Shown in pieces: positions 1-7,005 of a stretch of DNA of 22,021 nucleotides (position 1 is the stretch's first letter; each line of letters begins with the position of its first letter). The notes beneath the pieces were generated by a model, which saw only the letters and a list, made by a program, of their open reading frames with translations, searched no databases and was not told where the DNA came from. Position numbers and translations under genes: made by a program. The stretch is from positions 1-22,021 of IMG/VR virus record IMGVR_UViG_3300025840_004270; one strand, written 5' to 3'. This DNA comes from a virus.

Positions 1-1
1 C

Positions 2-538
2 TACTCAGTAGTTTTTTATTCTAATATATTTAGAGGTAGCAACATTCAGTCTGCTCCTGTGCATGATAAGAAATCTTTGGAGAAGTATATAAAAAATATC
101 AATATAAGTAGTTTAGATAGAATATCCAGTTGGGCAAGGAAAAACAAACAAAAAGTTATATTGATAGGAGGACAAGGAAAATTTGATAAAAGTACTTTTA
201 ATATATGGAAAAAACAAAATCCCAAGTCTCCTATACATTTGGCATCATCTGATGTTATTGCTACATTAATTAAAACACATCATCAACATGACTATTTTAT
301 AAAGAACGCAGAACAAGATTTTGGGTATTGGAAGTTGTCTTCTGACATAGATGTAGATGATAGTTGGGATCTTGAAATATTAAATGATATGGATGAACAA
401 CAAAAGTTTTACCAAGATACTGTTGAAGATCCATTTATAAAACCTTATATTTTTCCAGATGGTGGGCACCCAAGTATGTTGGGTCAATATTGTATTTTAG
501 ATTTGATACTATCTACGGTTGAGAATAAATTTAACTAA
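2..538 (+). CDS. SGNH/GDSL hydrolase-like protein, C-terminal part (5' end outside window)
   Basis: The reading frame is open from base 2, so the gene starts before the window; the GTG at 59 is probably an internal codon. About 179 residues are visible. A core strand (VILIGGQG) is followed near the C-terminus by D-G-G-H-P-S-M-L-G. This matches the DxxH-P-x-x-G block that supplies the catalytic Asp and His of SGNH/GDSL esterases. The Ser and Gly/Asn blocks would lie upstream and cannot be checked. Base composition is even more AT-rich than in the neighbours. The gene is convergent with the next one, and their ends overlap by 8 bases. In phages such enzymes often act on polysaccharide or acyl groups of host surface glycans; that role is inference. 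Confidence 0.5.
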   Translation, partial: YSVVFYSNIFRGSNIQSAPVHDKKSLEKYIKNINISSLDRISSWARKNKQKVILIGGQGKFDKSTFNIWKKQNPKSPIHLASSDVIATLIKTHHQHDYFIKNAEQDFGYWKLSSDIDVDDSWDLEILNDMDEQQKFYQDTVEDPFIKPYIFPDGGHPSMLGQYCILDLILSTVENKFN

Positions 539-911
539 CGCCACTTGGGTCGTTGTCATCATCATAATCTGGATCTGAAACTTCAATATCACTAGGACCA
601 GTGCCATCTTGAGTCATATCATCACCAGGAGGTACTGCTAGTGAGTTTTCTAAATAGTGTTTTGCACCACTGAGATATGTTCCTGCTTTGACAATTTTTG
701 CTTGCCACCAATGTGGAAAATCTGAATCAGGTAATTCATCTAGCATCTTGAACAGTTCAACACAGTAAGTACCCATTTGGAATAACTCTCTGCGAAGCAT
801 GTCTCTTTCGTTATCAACGTGGCCAACTGCCATTTTAACATTGTTGTTGTCACCGGCATCTTTTTCGTTTACAATACCTGCTAGTTGCTGTAATCTATCT
901 ATTTCGTTCAT
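531..911 (-). CDS. Acidic phage protein with N-terminal LAGI motif
   Basis: A 126-aa protein of unknown function. Its first 13 residues (MNEIDRLQQLAGI) form a short amphipathic segment that matches segments in the upstream gene. The middle is probably helical (around residues 30-85, with HWW at about 67-69). The last 35 residues are low-complexity and rich in Asp, Pro and Gly, with a DDDND run. The start ATG shares its A with the stop codon of the upstream gene (TAATG), so translation is very likely coupled. It is the last gene of the leftward late block and probably encodes a virion or head-assembly component, but no family was recognised. Confidence 0.75.
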   Translation of the reverse strand: MNEIDRLQQLAGIVNEKDAGDNNNVKMAVGHVDNERDMLRRELFQMGTYCVELFKMLDELPDSDFPHWWQAKIVKAGTYLSGAKHYLENSLAVPPGDDMTQDGTGPSDIEVSDPDYDDDNDPSGVS

Positions 912-3343
912 TATATACCTGCCAATTTTCTAAGTTCAAGCATTGCTTCTTCGATGGCTTTGTCTACTGTACCGTCGATTGCTTCTTCCATCTCAGCATC
1001 TTCTGGTTCATAATCATATTCACCGTGGTCTTTCCAATCTGCATTATCAACTAATTGTTCGATGTATCCTTGGATAACTTCATCTCTGTCATCGTCCATG
1101 TGCAAACTATGATCTCTAGCATACTCGCTCATTTCTTGATCAAGTTCTTCTATGCTCATGCCTATTTCTTGTGCTAATGCTTCTTCACCACCTTGACCAT
1201 AAGCATCCATTAATTCATTGTATGCTTCTTCCTCACGACTTTGTTCTGCACGTGGATCAAAACTTTCAAACATGCTTGGATCTAAATTCAGTGAATCAAA
1301 GTTTTTTATAACCCATTTAACAGCACGTTCTTTGTCCATGCCACTGAGTCCTTTGATATGATCTACTACACCTAATTTACCAAAGCCATTACATCCTTTA
1401 CATGTTGCATCACCACGTATGTTTAATGCTGTTGGTCCCTCATCACTGTCATTGCAAAGTGGGCAGTCTTCTAATCCTGCAATTGGATCAAAGTCTTGTA
1501 ACATGCTTGGGTCCATGCCTTCTTCCATTTCTGGTTCATCAAATGGGCTTTCCCAATCATTCATTACTGCATGTAATACATCTATACCAAACATTAATTC
1601 TTGAGCTTTTGCTTCAATGTCTTGTTCACTGGCACCATCGTTCTTCATTTTTGCAAGAATTTCAAAATCATCTTGTGCTTGATCTCTGACTGCACCTTCC
1701 GCAACATGATTTGGTGTACCACAGTGAGGACATGCTTTTGCACTTACTGGATGTTCTTTATCACAGTTAGGACATTTGATTTCACTCATGTCTGGTTCTT
1801 CGTCTGCCAATTCATTAATCTCAATGCCAGCAAGTTTTTTTAACTCAGACATTGCAGATCTTCTTTTTGTAAAGTTACTCATCTTAAAGTCTCTATACTT
1901 GTCAATTTCTGCTTGACGTTGTTGAGCCTTTAATTTTTGACTTAACTGTTTTTGTTGCATGACATTGATGCCATTACGTTTCATCATGTCTACAAATACA
2001 GTGTGCATTTCTTCTGCACTACTAAATGGCTTATCACCATATGCACTTCTTTCGGCTTGTGCTTCTTGTGACCATAAACTAAAGTTAGCATCGTATCCTG
2101 CTTCTTTGTCGTAATTTTTCCAGTCCCAGGATCTTTCATTGATTTCTGCTTCTTCTATACCATAGTCTTCGCGTACATCTGATAAGTCAACACTCTCAAA
2201 TTCTTTTTCGTAATCTGCTTTTTCTTGATCTGCTTTTGGATCTTTTACCAAGTCCATATTTTTAAGAGCGTTTGAAACTAATTGGATAACAAATTTTTTG
2301 TCGTCTTCAGGTAGACTCATAACAGAACCTACTTCATCAATTTTTTGGATAACTGCACTTAGTCTATCACTAACTGCTAATCCATTATCGTCATTTTTAA
2401 GACGTGCATTGATTTCACCTAACAATAGTGCAGGTGCTTTAAGCAATTCCATCATAAAATGTTCTTTCTTTGCTACAGGATCATTTGGGTCCTCATCTGG
2501 TCCCATTCTGTTAGCAACACTTTTCTTAATAGTGCTGTGGAACATTTCTGGATCTGCTGGGAAAAATTCTACTTTAGAAGGATCACTGGCGGCGGCTTTT
2601 GCTGGTCTTTCAGCGGCCGCTTTAGCATCTTTTGGACTTATGGATTGATAGTCATCAAAATTAACTGGTGCTTCGTCTAACCCTGCTAAATGTTTTAGTC
2701 TATTAATATCTTCGCTCATTTTATTATCCAATATTTTATTCTGTAATAAGTCAAATATACCCTGATCGAATTTGCCAAGATAGTTTCTCATGACTTCTTT
2801 GCGGTGTTCTGTGTCTACTGCATGTACAAAAGCATTTCTAAATGCACTAGCACTTGCAACTTCACCATTACGCTCTACTGTAGGTGCAGTTGCTAAGTAA
2901 CCTCTGCTTTTAAGAGGCACAGCCTCACCGTCCTTAATACTATTTATCATTTGCATCCATTTTGGGCCACTGCCATTCAGTTTCATATCGAGGCCAGTTT
3001 CAGGATCTACATTATTGAAATCAAAACGAGGATCGCCCTGCATGTCTTTTTCACCAACTATCAATATAAGTTGTGTTGAATCAGCATCAAAGTATTGTGC
3101 GTAGTCGTCACCGTTGTAAGGACGTTTTACATTTAGGATTCTCTCCGGCGGTATGTTGTGAATTTCAGACATGATTGCTTTCTTTTCAGCAAAATTAAAT
3201 GGAGACTTTGGAAAGTCTACTTTATCTGATGTTGCAATATAAACATCTGCGTTAGGATATTGCGTCTGTAGGCCTGAGAACACTGCCGCATGATGCGGTA
3301 GCATTGGCTGAAATCGTCCTGGATAAACAACTACTTGTTTCAT
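911..3343 (-). CDS. Modular protein: nucleotidyltransferase-like domain, zinc fingers, three LAG(I/L) motifs
   Basis: 810 aa from the ATG at 3343; a GTG two codons upstream is possible but sits closer to the promoter box. Residues 1-200 resemble the HxGH cytidylyl/nicotinamide-nucleotide adenylyltransferase fold: GRFQP at 9-13 and SASAFR at 164-169 in place of the ISSTxxR signature. The usual HxGH reads L-P-H-H, so only the last His is kept and activity is uncertain. Three further modules follow. Each is marked by an Mx(E)LxxLAG(I/L) motif, at about 209-222, 498-507 and the extreme C-terminus (801-810). A zinc ribbon uses C524, C527, C538 and C541. A DnaJ-like finger uses C627, C630, C648 and C651. 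The rest is acidic and helical. It is expressed from a late octamer 6 bases before the ATG, and its stop overlaps the next start. Probably virion-associated. Confidence 0.8.
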   Translation of the reverse strand: MKQVVVYPGRFQPMLPHHAAVFSGLQTQYPNADVYIATSDKVDFPKSPFNFAEKKAIMSEIHNIPPERILNVKRPYNGDDYAQYFDADSTQLILIVGEKDMQGDPRFDFNNVDPETGLDMKLNGSGPKWMQMINSIKDGEAVPLKSRGYLATAPTVERNGEVASASAFRNAFVHAVDTEHRKEVMRNYLGKFDQGIFDLLQNKILDNKMSEDINRLKHLAGLDEAPVNFDDYQSISPKDAKAAAERPAKAAASDPSKVEFFPADPEMFHSTIKKSVANRMGPDEDPNDPVAKKEHFMMELLKAPALLLGEINARLKNDDNGLAVSDRLSAVIQKIDEVGSVMSLPEDDKKFVIQLVSNALKNMDLVKDPKADQEKADYEKEFESVDLSDVREDYGIEEAEINERSWDWKNYDKEAGYDANFSLWSQEAQAERSAYGDKPFSSAEEMHTVFVDMMKRNGINVMQQKQLSQKLKAQQRQAEIDKYRDFKMSNFTKRRSAMSELKKLAGIEINELADEEPDMSEIKCPNCDKEHPVSAKACPHCGTPNHVAEGAVRDQAQDDFEILAKMKNDGASEQDIEAKAQELMFGIDVLHAVMNDWESPFDEPEMEEGMDPSMLQDFDPIAGLEDCPLCNDSDEGPTALNIRGDATCKGCNGFGKLGVVDHIKGLSGMDKERAVKWVIKNFDSLNLDPSMFESFDPRAEQSREEEAYNELMDAYGQGGEEALAQEIGMSIEELDQEMSEYARDHSLHMDDDRDEVIQGYIEQLVDNADWKDHGEYDYEPEDAEMEEAIDGTVDKAIEEAMLELRKLAGI

Positions 3344-3348
3344 ATACA

Positions 3349-3906
3349 CTATTTATCATGATCAAGTGATGTGAGCCACATGCTCATTTCTCCAATTTCA
3401 ATGTGTTGTGGTTGGTTAAGTGCCCATAAAATCATGTCTGCACATTCTTTGGCAGACAGCATAGGCACTGTATCATGTTTATCTGCAGTCATGTCTGTTT
3501 TTACATAACCCGGATTGATATTGATAATGCGACATCGTTTGTCAGGATTAAACATGCCATCGTATGCAACTTTAGCCAATTGCTTTTTAGTTGCACTGTA
3601 ACTTGGATTGCCGCTGATGCCGTATTTGCTTCTGCTGTTTATGTTTATGATTGTTTTGCTTTTATCACTTATCCACATGTCAAACACACCTTGGAATAAA
3701 TCTACCTGATAAAAGTCTGCCCAAGCATTATTAATAAACACATCACAGTTTTTGACATTGTGTAAAATAGCATTGCGATCTTCTTGATCACTAATGTCAT
3801 AACTGTTTCTTCTGCTGAAACCAATACATGTATGACCTTTGTAAATCAGTGTGTCATATAATGCCTTGCCAATGCCGCTAGTGTGTCCTGTTATTCCTAT
3901 TTTCAT
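3349..3906 (-). CDS. Short-chain dehydrogenase/reductase (SDR)
   Basis: A 185-aa NAD(P)-dependent oxidoreductase of the Rossmann-fold SDR family. It has the cofactor loop TGHTSGIG at 6-13, NNAWA at 59-63 in place of the usual NNAG, a catalytic Ser around 92, YSATK with Y103 and K107 as the catalytic pair, and PGYVKTD at 132-138. It is shorter than the usual 250 aa because the C-terminal substrate lid is reduced, so the substrate cannot be guessed. Its start lies 29 bases inside the upstream oxygenase-like gene, with AGGA 7 bases before the ATG. Its last codons (Asp-Lys-stop, GATAAATAG) also contain the late promoter of the next gene. A sugar-nucleotide or glycan substrate is possible given the glycosyltransferases nearby. 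Confidence 0.88.
   Translation of the reverse strand: MKIGITGHTSGIGKALYDTLIYKGHTCIGFSRRNSYDISDQEDRNAILHNVKNCDVFINNAWADFYQVDLFQGVFDMWISDKSKTIININSRSKYGISGNPSYSATKKQLAKVAYDGMFNPDKRCRIININPGYVKTDMTADKHDTVPMLSAKECADMILWALNQPQHIEIGEMSMWLTSLDHDK
3350..3357 (-). promoter_or_regulatory. T4-type late promoter octamer GATAAATA
   Basis: Minus strand, formed by the last codons of the SDR gene. It is followed by GTGTAT and then the ATG at 3343, with no Shine-Dalgarno. Nearly identical to the copy at 7007-7014. Confidence 0.7.
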
Positions 3907-4432
3907 AACGTATTCCTACTAAGTGATATCTATCTGTGGTGCCGTAGTTTACAGCAGTGTGCAAGCCTGTGGTGTTTACTTCATAACTATTACCTAATGC
4001 TAAATGTTCGTGTATTACATTTACTTGTTGTCCGCTTTGTGGCATTTGTGCAAACGAACATAGGAAACAGTCGTTGTTAGTTTGTATGGGAATATGTAAA
4101 CGCAAATTGTCATCAACTCCATTAAAATCATCATGCACACTGTATGTAGATTTAGGTAGAAGTTTTAGTATACGCCATCTGTAAAATTGATTGTATTTTT
4201 CTACCAACTTGTGTATATATGTTCCCTCTAGAGATTTATTAATGGTGCTGTAGAATCTTTCCTTGTATTTGAGATTGCCTCTGCCAATACTGCAACTCCA
4301 ATTATCATCTCCCATGACGCTGGTTATAGATATTTGGTTTTGATAATATAGATCGTGTTCTGCTATTAATTTTGTCAAATCATTTTGAATAGCAACTACA
4401 TCTATGTTGTTGTCTACAAGTTCTACAAACAT
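3878..4432 (-). CDS. Aspartyl/asparaginyl beta-hydroxylase-like 2OG-Fe(II) oxygenase
   Basis: 184 aa. The C-terminal half has the arrangement of the aspartyl/asparaginyl beta-hydroxylase family (double-stranded beta-helix). H100-x-D102 is a candidate iron-binding pair, R111-x-H113 begins a core strand (RLHIPI), H158 is the second iron His (GLHTAVN), and R168 lies in the DRYHLVG segment as a candidate 2-oxoglutarate ligand. Such enzymes hydroxylate protein side chains or small substrates; the target is unknown. The ATG lies 5 bases after a perfect TATAAATA late octamer with no Shine-Dalgarno, so the mRNA is predicted to be leaderless. The SDR gene overlaps its 3' end, and a cupin is encoded one gene upstream. 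Confidence 0.7.
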   Translation of the reverse strand: MFVELVDNNIDVVAIQNDLTKLIAEHDLYYQNQISITSVMGDDNWSCSIGRGNLKYKERFYSTINKSLEGTYIHKLVEKYNQFYRWRILKLLPKSTYSVHDDFNGVDDNLRLHIPIQTNNDCFLCSFAQMPQSGQQVNVIHEHLALGNSYEVNTTGLHTAVNYGTTDRYHLVGIRYENRNNRTH

Positions 4433-4437
4433 GCAAC

Positions 4438-4445
4438 TATTTATA
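4438..4445 (-). promoter_or_regulatory. T4-type late promoter octamer TATAAATA
   Basis: Perfect match, minus strand, in the 18-base gap before the oxygenase-like gene. Five bases (GTTGC) separate it from the ATG at 4432. Confidence 0.75.
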
Positions 4446-4450
4446 GGGTG

Positions 4451-5086
4451 CTATGAGAATACCTTGAAGTTATCGAATGCTCTATCCCAACCAAAGTACT
4501 GTGCTTTCCAATCGGCTTGATCATCAGCATTCAAGTCTATCCACTGATCTTTTTTCTTGAGGACAGTTTCTGCTTGATCTTCCCAATCTGCATTCATGAT
4601 GAGTTCTTCTGCTTTCCACTTGCCTTCTAATGCTTCGTCATATGTCCAATAGTCTGCTTCTATGTGAAACAGTTCCATACAACCACCTGGGTAAATGTAA
4701 TCAAGGCTAAAATCTATGCCCCACTTAGGACGTATTGCTAACAGTTTGTTAAGTTCTGGTTTGCGATAACTCAGTGCAATAAGTTGTTCTCTGGCTTTAC
4801 CACCAAATGCCCAACGTGTTGATATCATGCTGTGGTCTACGACACAACCAAAATCACTATTTTCCCGATCCACTATCCAGTCTGTTTGGTTGGCAATGTG
4901 AAATAAATGCATACCGTCAATAAAGATATCATTGTCTCGGTAGTATGCTTGTTCAAGTTCGTTGATTTCAAAACCGTCTTTGTCAAAGTACTTCATGCTC
5001 CAGGCAAGAACTTCTTCGTCCATCATGGGTTTTGTTATTGTTGCTGTTGGATGAAATCCGCTGTTTTCAACTATCCTCAGATCCAT
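4451..5086 (-). CDS. Hypothetical phage protein
   Basis: 211 aa, family not recognised. The protein is acidic and rich in Trp, Tyr and Asp. Segments such as FGGKAREQLIALS (about 95-107) and an FHIEADYW patch (about 139-146) suggest a folded globular domain. The last third is helical with repeated W-K/W-E pairs. There is no signal peptide, membrane segment or clear catalytic signature. The ATG overlaps the end of the upstream cupin gene by 20 bases, with GGAG about 10 bases before it, suggesting coupled translation. A late octamer for the next gene follows directly after its stop. Its position between an oxygenase-like gene and a cupin is the only functional clue. Confidence 0.75.
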   Translation of the reverse strand: MDLRIVENSGFHPTATITKPMMDEEVLAWSMKYFDKDGFEINELEQAYYRDNDIFIDGMHLFHIANQTDWIVDRENSDFGCVVDHSMISTRWAFGGKAREQLIALSYRKPELNKLLAIRPKWGIDFSLDYIYPGGCMELFHIEADYWTYDEALEGKWKAEELIMNADWEDQAETVLKKKDQWIDLNADDQADWKAQYFGWDRAFDNFKVFS

Positions 5087-5354
5087 GTTCTGTAATCTCC
5101 ACTACCAGGCTACCTGAGCCTTTTATTACTCTGTGATATTCGTTTGCTTTTATGTGTAGTGTATCGCCCTCATGTAACTCTATGGGCAATTTGTTGTCCT
5201 GTTGAAACTTCCAACCATTGCATTCAATAATTTTAACGATTCTGTTTTTTCTGTCTCTGTGCCATACCAATTCGTCTTCGTTAGTGTGTTCACGAAATAT
5301 ACGTTCAAATTTATTTTTAGATATTTGAGATTGGGTGTAAGGTTTTACCACCAC
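5067..5354 (-). CDS. Cupin-like small protein
   Basis: A single-domain cupin of about 95 aa. WHRDR (H32 by this start) and the later G-D-T-x-x-I-x-A-N-E-Y-H-R (H74) are the two halves expected of a beta-barrel metal or ligand site. I chose the GTG at 5354 because AAAGGTGG lies just before it, it sits at the end of the upstream gene, and the resulting protein begins near the domain. An ATG at 5393 would add 13 residues and overlap the upstream gene by 49 bases. Short proteins with the WHRDR...YHR pattern occur in marine T4-like phages; their role is not known to me. It may work with the neighbouring oxygenase-like protein. Confidence 0.7.
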   Translation of the reverse strand: MVVKPYTQSQISKNKFERIFREHTNEDELVWHRDRKNRIVKIIECNGWKFQQDNKLPIELHEGDTLHIKANEYHRVIKGSGSLVVEITEHGSEDS

Positions 5355-7000
5355 TGTCCACCTTTTACTAAGCCGTATCGTGGTAAGCGACATGCCCAGT
5401 AACCGGCTTTCATTTTGTCATTTTTCTTTTCACAGTTGTGTCTAGCGGCAAATGATTTTGCTCTTTTCTTGTTGCCAGATTTTGTTTTAAGTCCTGTGAC
5501 ATCACCAAAGGAAATCTTTTTAACTCTGCCTGTTTTAGGATTTTTAACGTACACATAGTATTTCTTACTACCGCCACGTTTTGGTTTGTTTAGTTCTACA
5601 TCCTTGCCGTTGTATTCTGCTTCTTTGACAGGTCCCTGTGCTTTGCCTTCTTTGTCGTAAACAACTTCTATAGGTTTGTTTTTGCTGTCTCTTACATCAC
5701 CTTTGCCCAAACTTAGACGCATTTTATGATTGCCAATACGTTGTTTTAATTGCTTGATCATTCTGTCATCGCCTTGTTGTTCAGCATAATCTAAATACAA
5801 TTCAAGTTGAGGTAATTGCACACTCTTACTATATGCTTGTTGGTCCATGTCGTTGGTTGTCTTAATAGCACCATAACCAAGTAAACCTGCAAGTGCCACT
5901 CCACCTAATGCTTTTCGAATGTCACCTTTGGCTTCATTCATATCATACATGTAATCGTCTACTGCATCTTTTGCTAAAGCATAAATGTAATCATGCTTAC
6001 TGCTACCACCATCTTGATCTGACATTGCAGTAGCCATTTCATCAGCGGCTTCTTCTGCCTTGCCTGCTTTGATTAACTCATCAATTGTTATTACGTCTGT
6101 GTCGCCATAGTATCTATATATTTCGTCGCAGTCATCTTCAAACTTTGCTAACATAGAGATTAATTTTGGATCGTAGTCTTCGTTGATTCCTTCTGAAGTT
6201 AAACTTCCGCCTAAGTCGTCCTTGGGAATTTCACCTGTGCCACCACATTTTGGACAGTCATCATAATTGTCATCCTCTTGTGGGCCATCTGGATCCCATT
6301 CGTTGCCGTGACAATAATCACAAGTAGTCATTTCATAATCATCACTCTCATCCAGATACGGAACATCCAACCAAACAGGACCAATACCTTTCAACCGTAC
6401 ACTTTCACCTATGTCGGTACCAAGCATTTCTTCACTTTCCCAATCTAACTCAGGAAGTGAACCTGCTTCTCGTAATTGTTTGGCTTTGCGGAACGTATCA
6501 AAGTAGGCTTCGCTTTGATATCTGAAAAGACTGTCTGGTAGAGGCACACCCTCTTTGACATGTCTTGCTAGTGCTTTGAGTGATTCGTCAACTTCTTTTT
6601 TCTTTCTCTTTCGAGGCTTATCATGTTTGTCTATGGTTTTAGTACCAAATGTATCTTCAATACGGCCTTCTTCCATATCATATTCAGCATCGTCAACAGC
6701 ATTTTGTGCATCTCTGATTGCATCTTCAAATGCTTCTTCGAGTTCGTATATTGCACTTTCTAAATTGTTTTTTGCTTGATAAACTTGACGTACATTATAG
6801 TCATCTAATGTTAGTCCAACTTCTTCTGCAAGATTCTCAAGTTCTCTGATAATATCCATGTGCTGATCAACATACTTGATATTTTTAGTGATTTCTCTGG
6901 CACGTTTTTGTGCCGCTTCAAGATCATATAACCTAGATTGCAATGCATCTAAGTCTATTGCTTCAGTTGTTATGCTTTCGCCGATGTCTAACAGTTTCAT
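5345..7000 (-). CDS. Large late protein: coiled coil, DnaJ-like zinc finger, basic C-terminal module
   Basis: 551 aa. Residues about 16-110 form a long acidic coiled coil. A Lys/Arg-rich linker lies near 126-136. A zinc-finger pair uses C227, C230, C249 and C252 (CxxC...CPKCGGTG), like DnaJ-type fingers. A hydrophobic stretch (about 365-381, ALGGVALAGLLGYGAI) may be membrane-active. The C-terminal 85 residues (about 467-542) form a basic module (GGSKKYYVYVKNPKTG...SFGD...RHNC...GYWACRLPRYG) that I recall from marine phage proteins. The architecture suggests a virion-internal or DNA-associated structural protein, as inference. The ATG is 6 bases after GATAAATA with no Shine-Dalgarno. The 3' end overlaps the cupin start. 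Confidence 0.75.
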   Translation of the reverse strand: MKLLDIGESITTEAIDLDALQSRLYDLEAAQKRAREITKNIKYVDQHMDIIRELENLAEEVGLTLDDYNVRQVYQAKNNLESAIYELEEAFEDAIRDAQNAVDDAEYDMEEGRIEDTFGTKTIDKHDKPRKRKKKEVDESLKALARHVKEGVPLPDSLFRYQSEAYFDTFRKAKQLREAGSLPELDWESEEMLGTDIGESVRLKGIGPVWLDVPYLDESDDYEMTTCDYCHGNEWDPDGPQEDDNYDDCPKCGGTGEIPKDDLGGSLTSEGINEDYDPKLISMLAKFEDDCDEIYRYYGDTDVITIDELIKAGKAEEAADEMATAMSDQDGGSSKHDYIYALAKDAVDDYMYDMNEAKGDIRKALGGVALAGLLGYGAIKTTNDMDQQAYSKSVQLPQLELYLDYAEQQGDDRMIKQLKQRIGNHKMRLSLGKGDVRDSKNKPIEVVYDKEGKAQGPVKEAEYNGKDVELNKPKRGGSKKYYVYVKNPKTGRVKKISFGDVTGLKTKSGNKKRAKSFAARHNCEKKNDKMKAGYWACRLPRYGLVKGGQWW

Positions 7001-7005
7001 ATAAA

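Noticed and set aside
1402-2680. Several rightward reading frames opposite the long modular gene
   Set aside because: They are low-complexity antisense frames with no ribosome sites, and the minus-strand gene has clear domains throughout.
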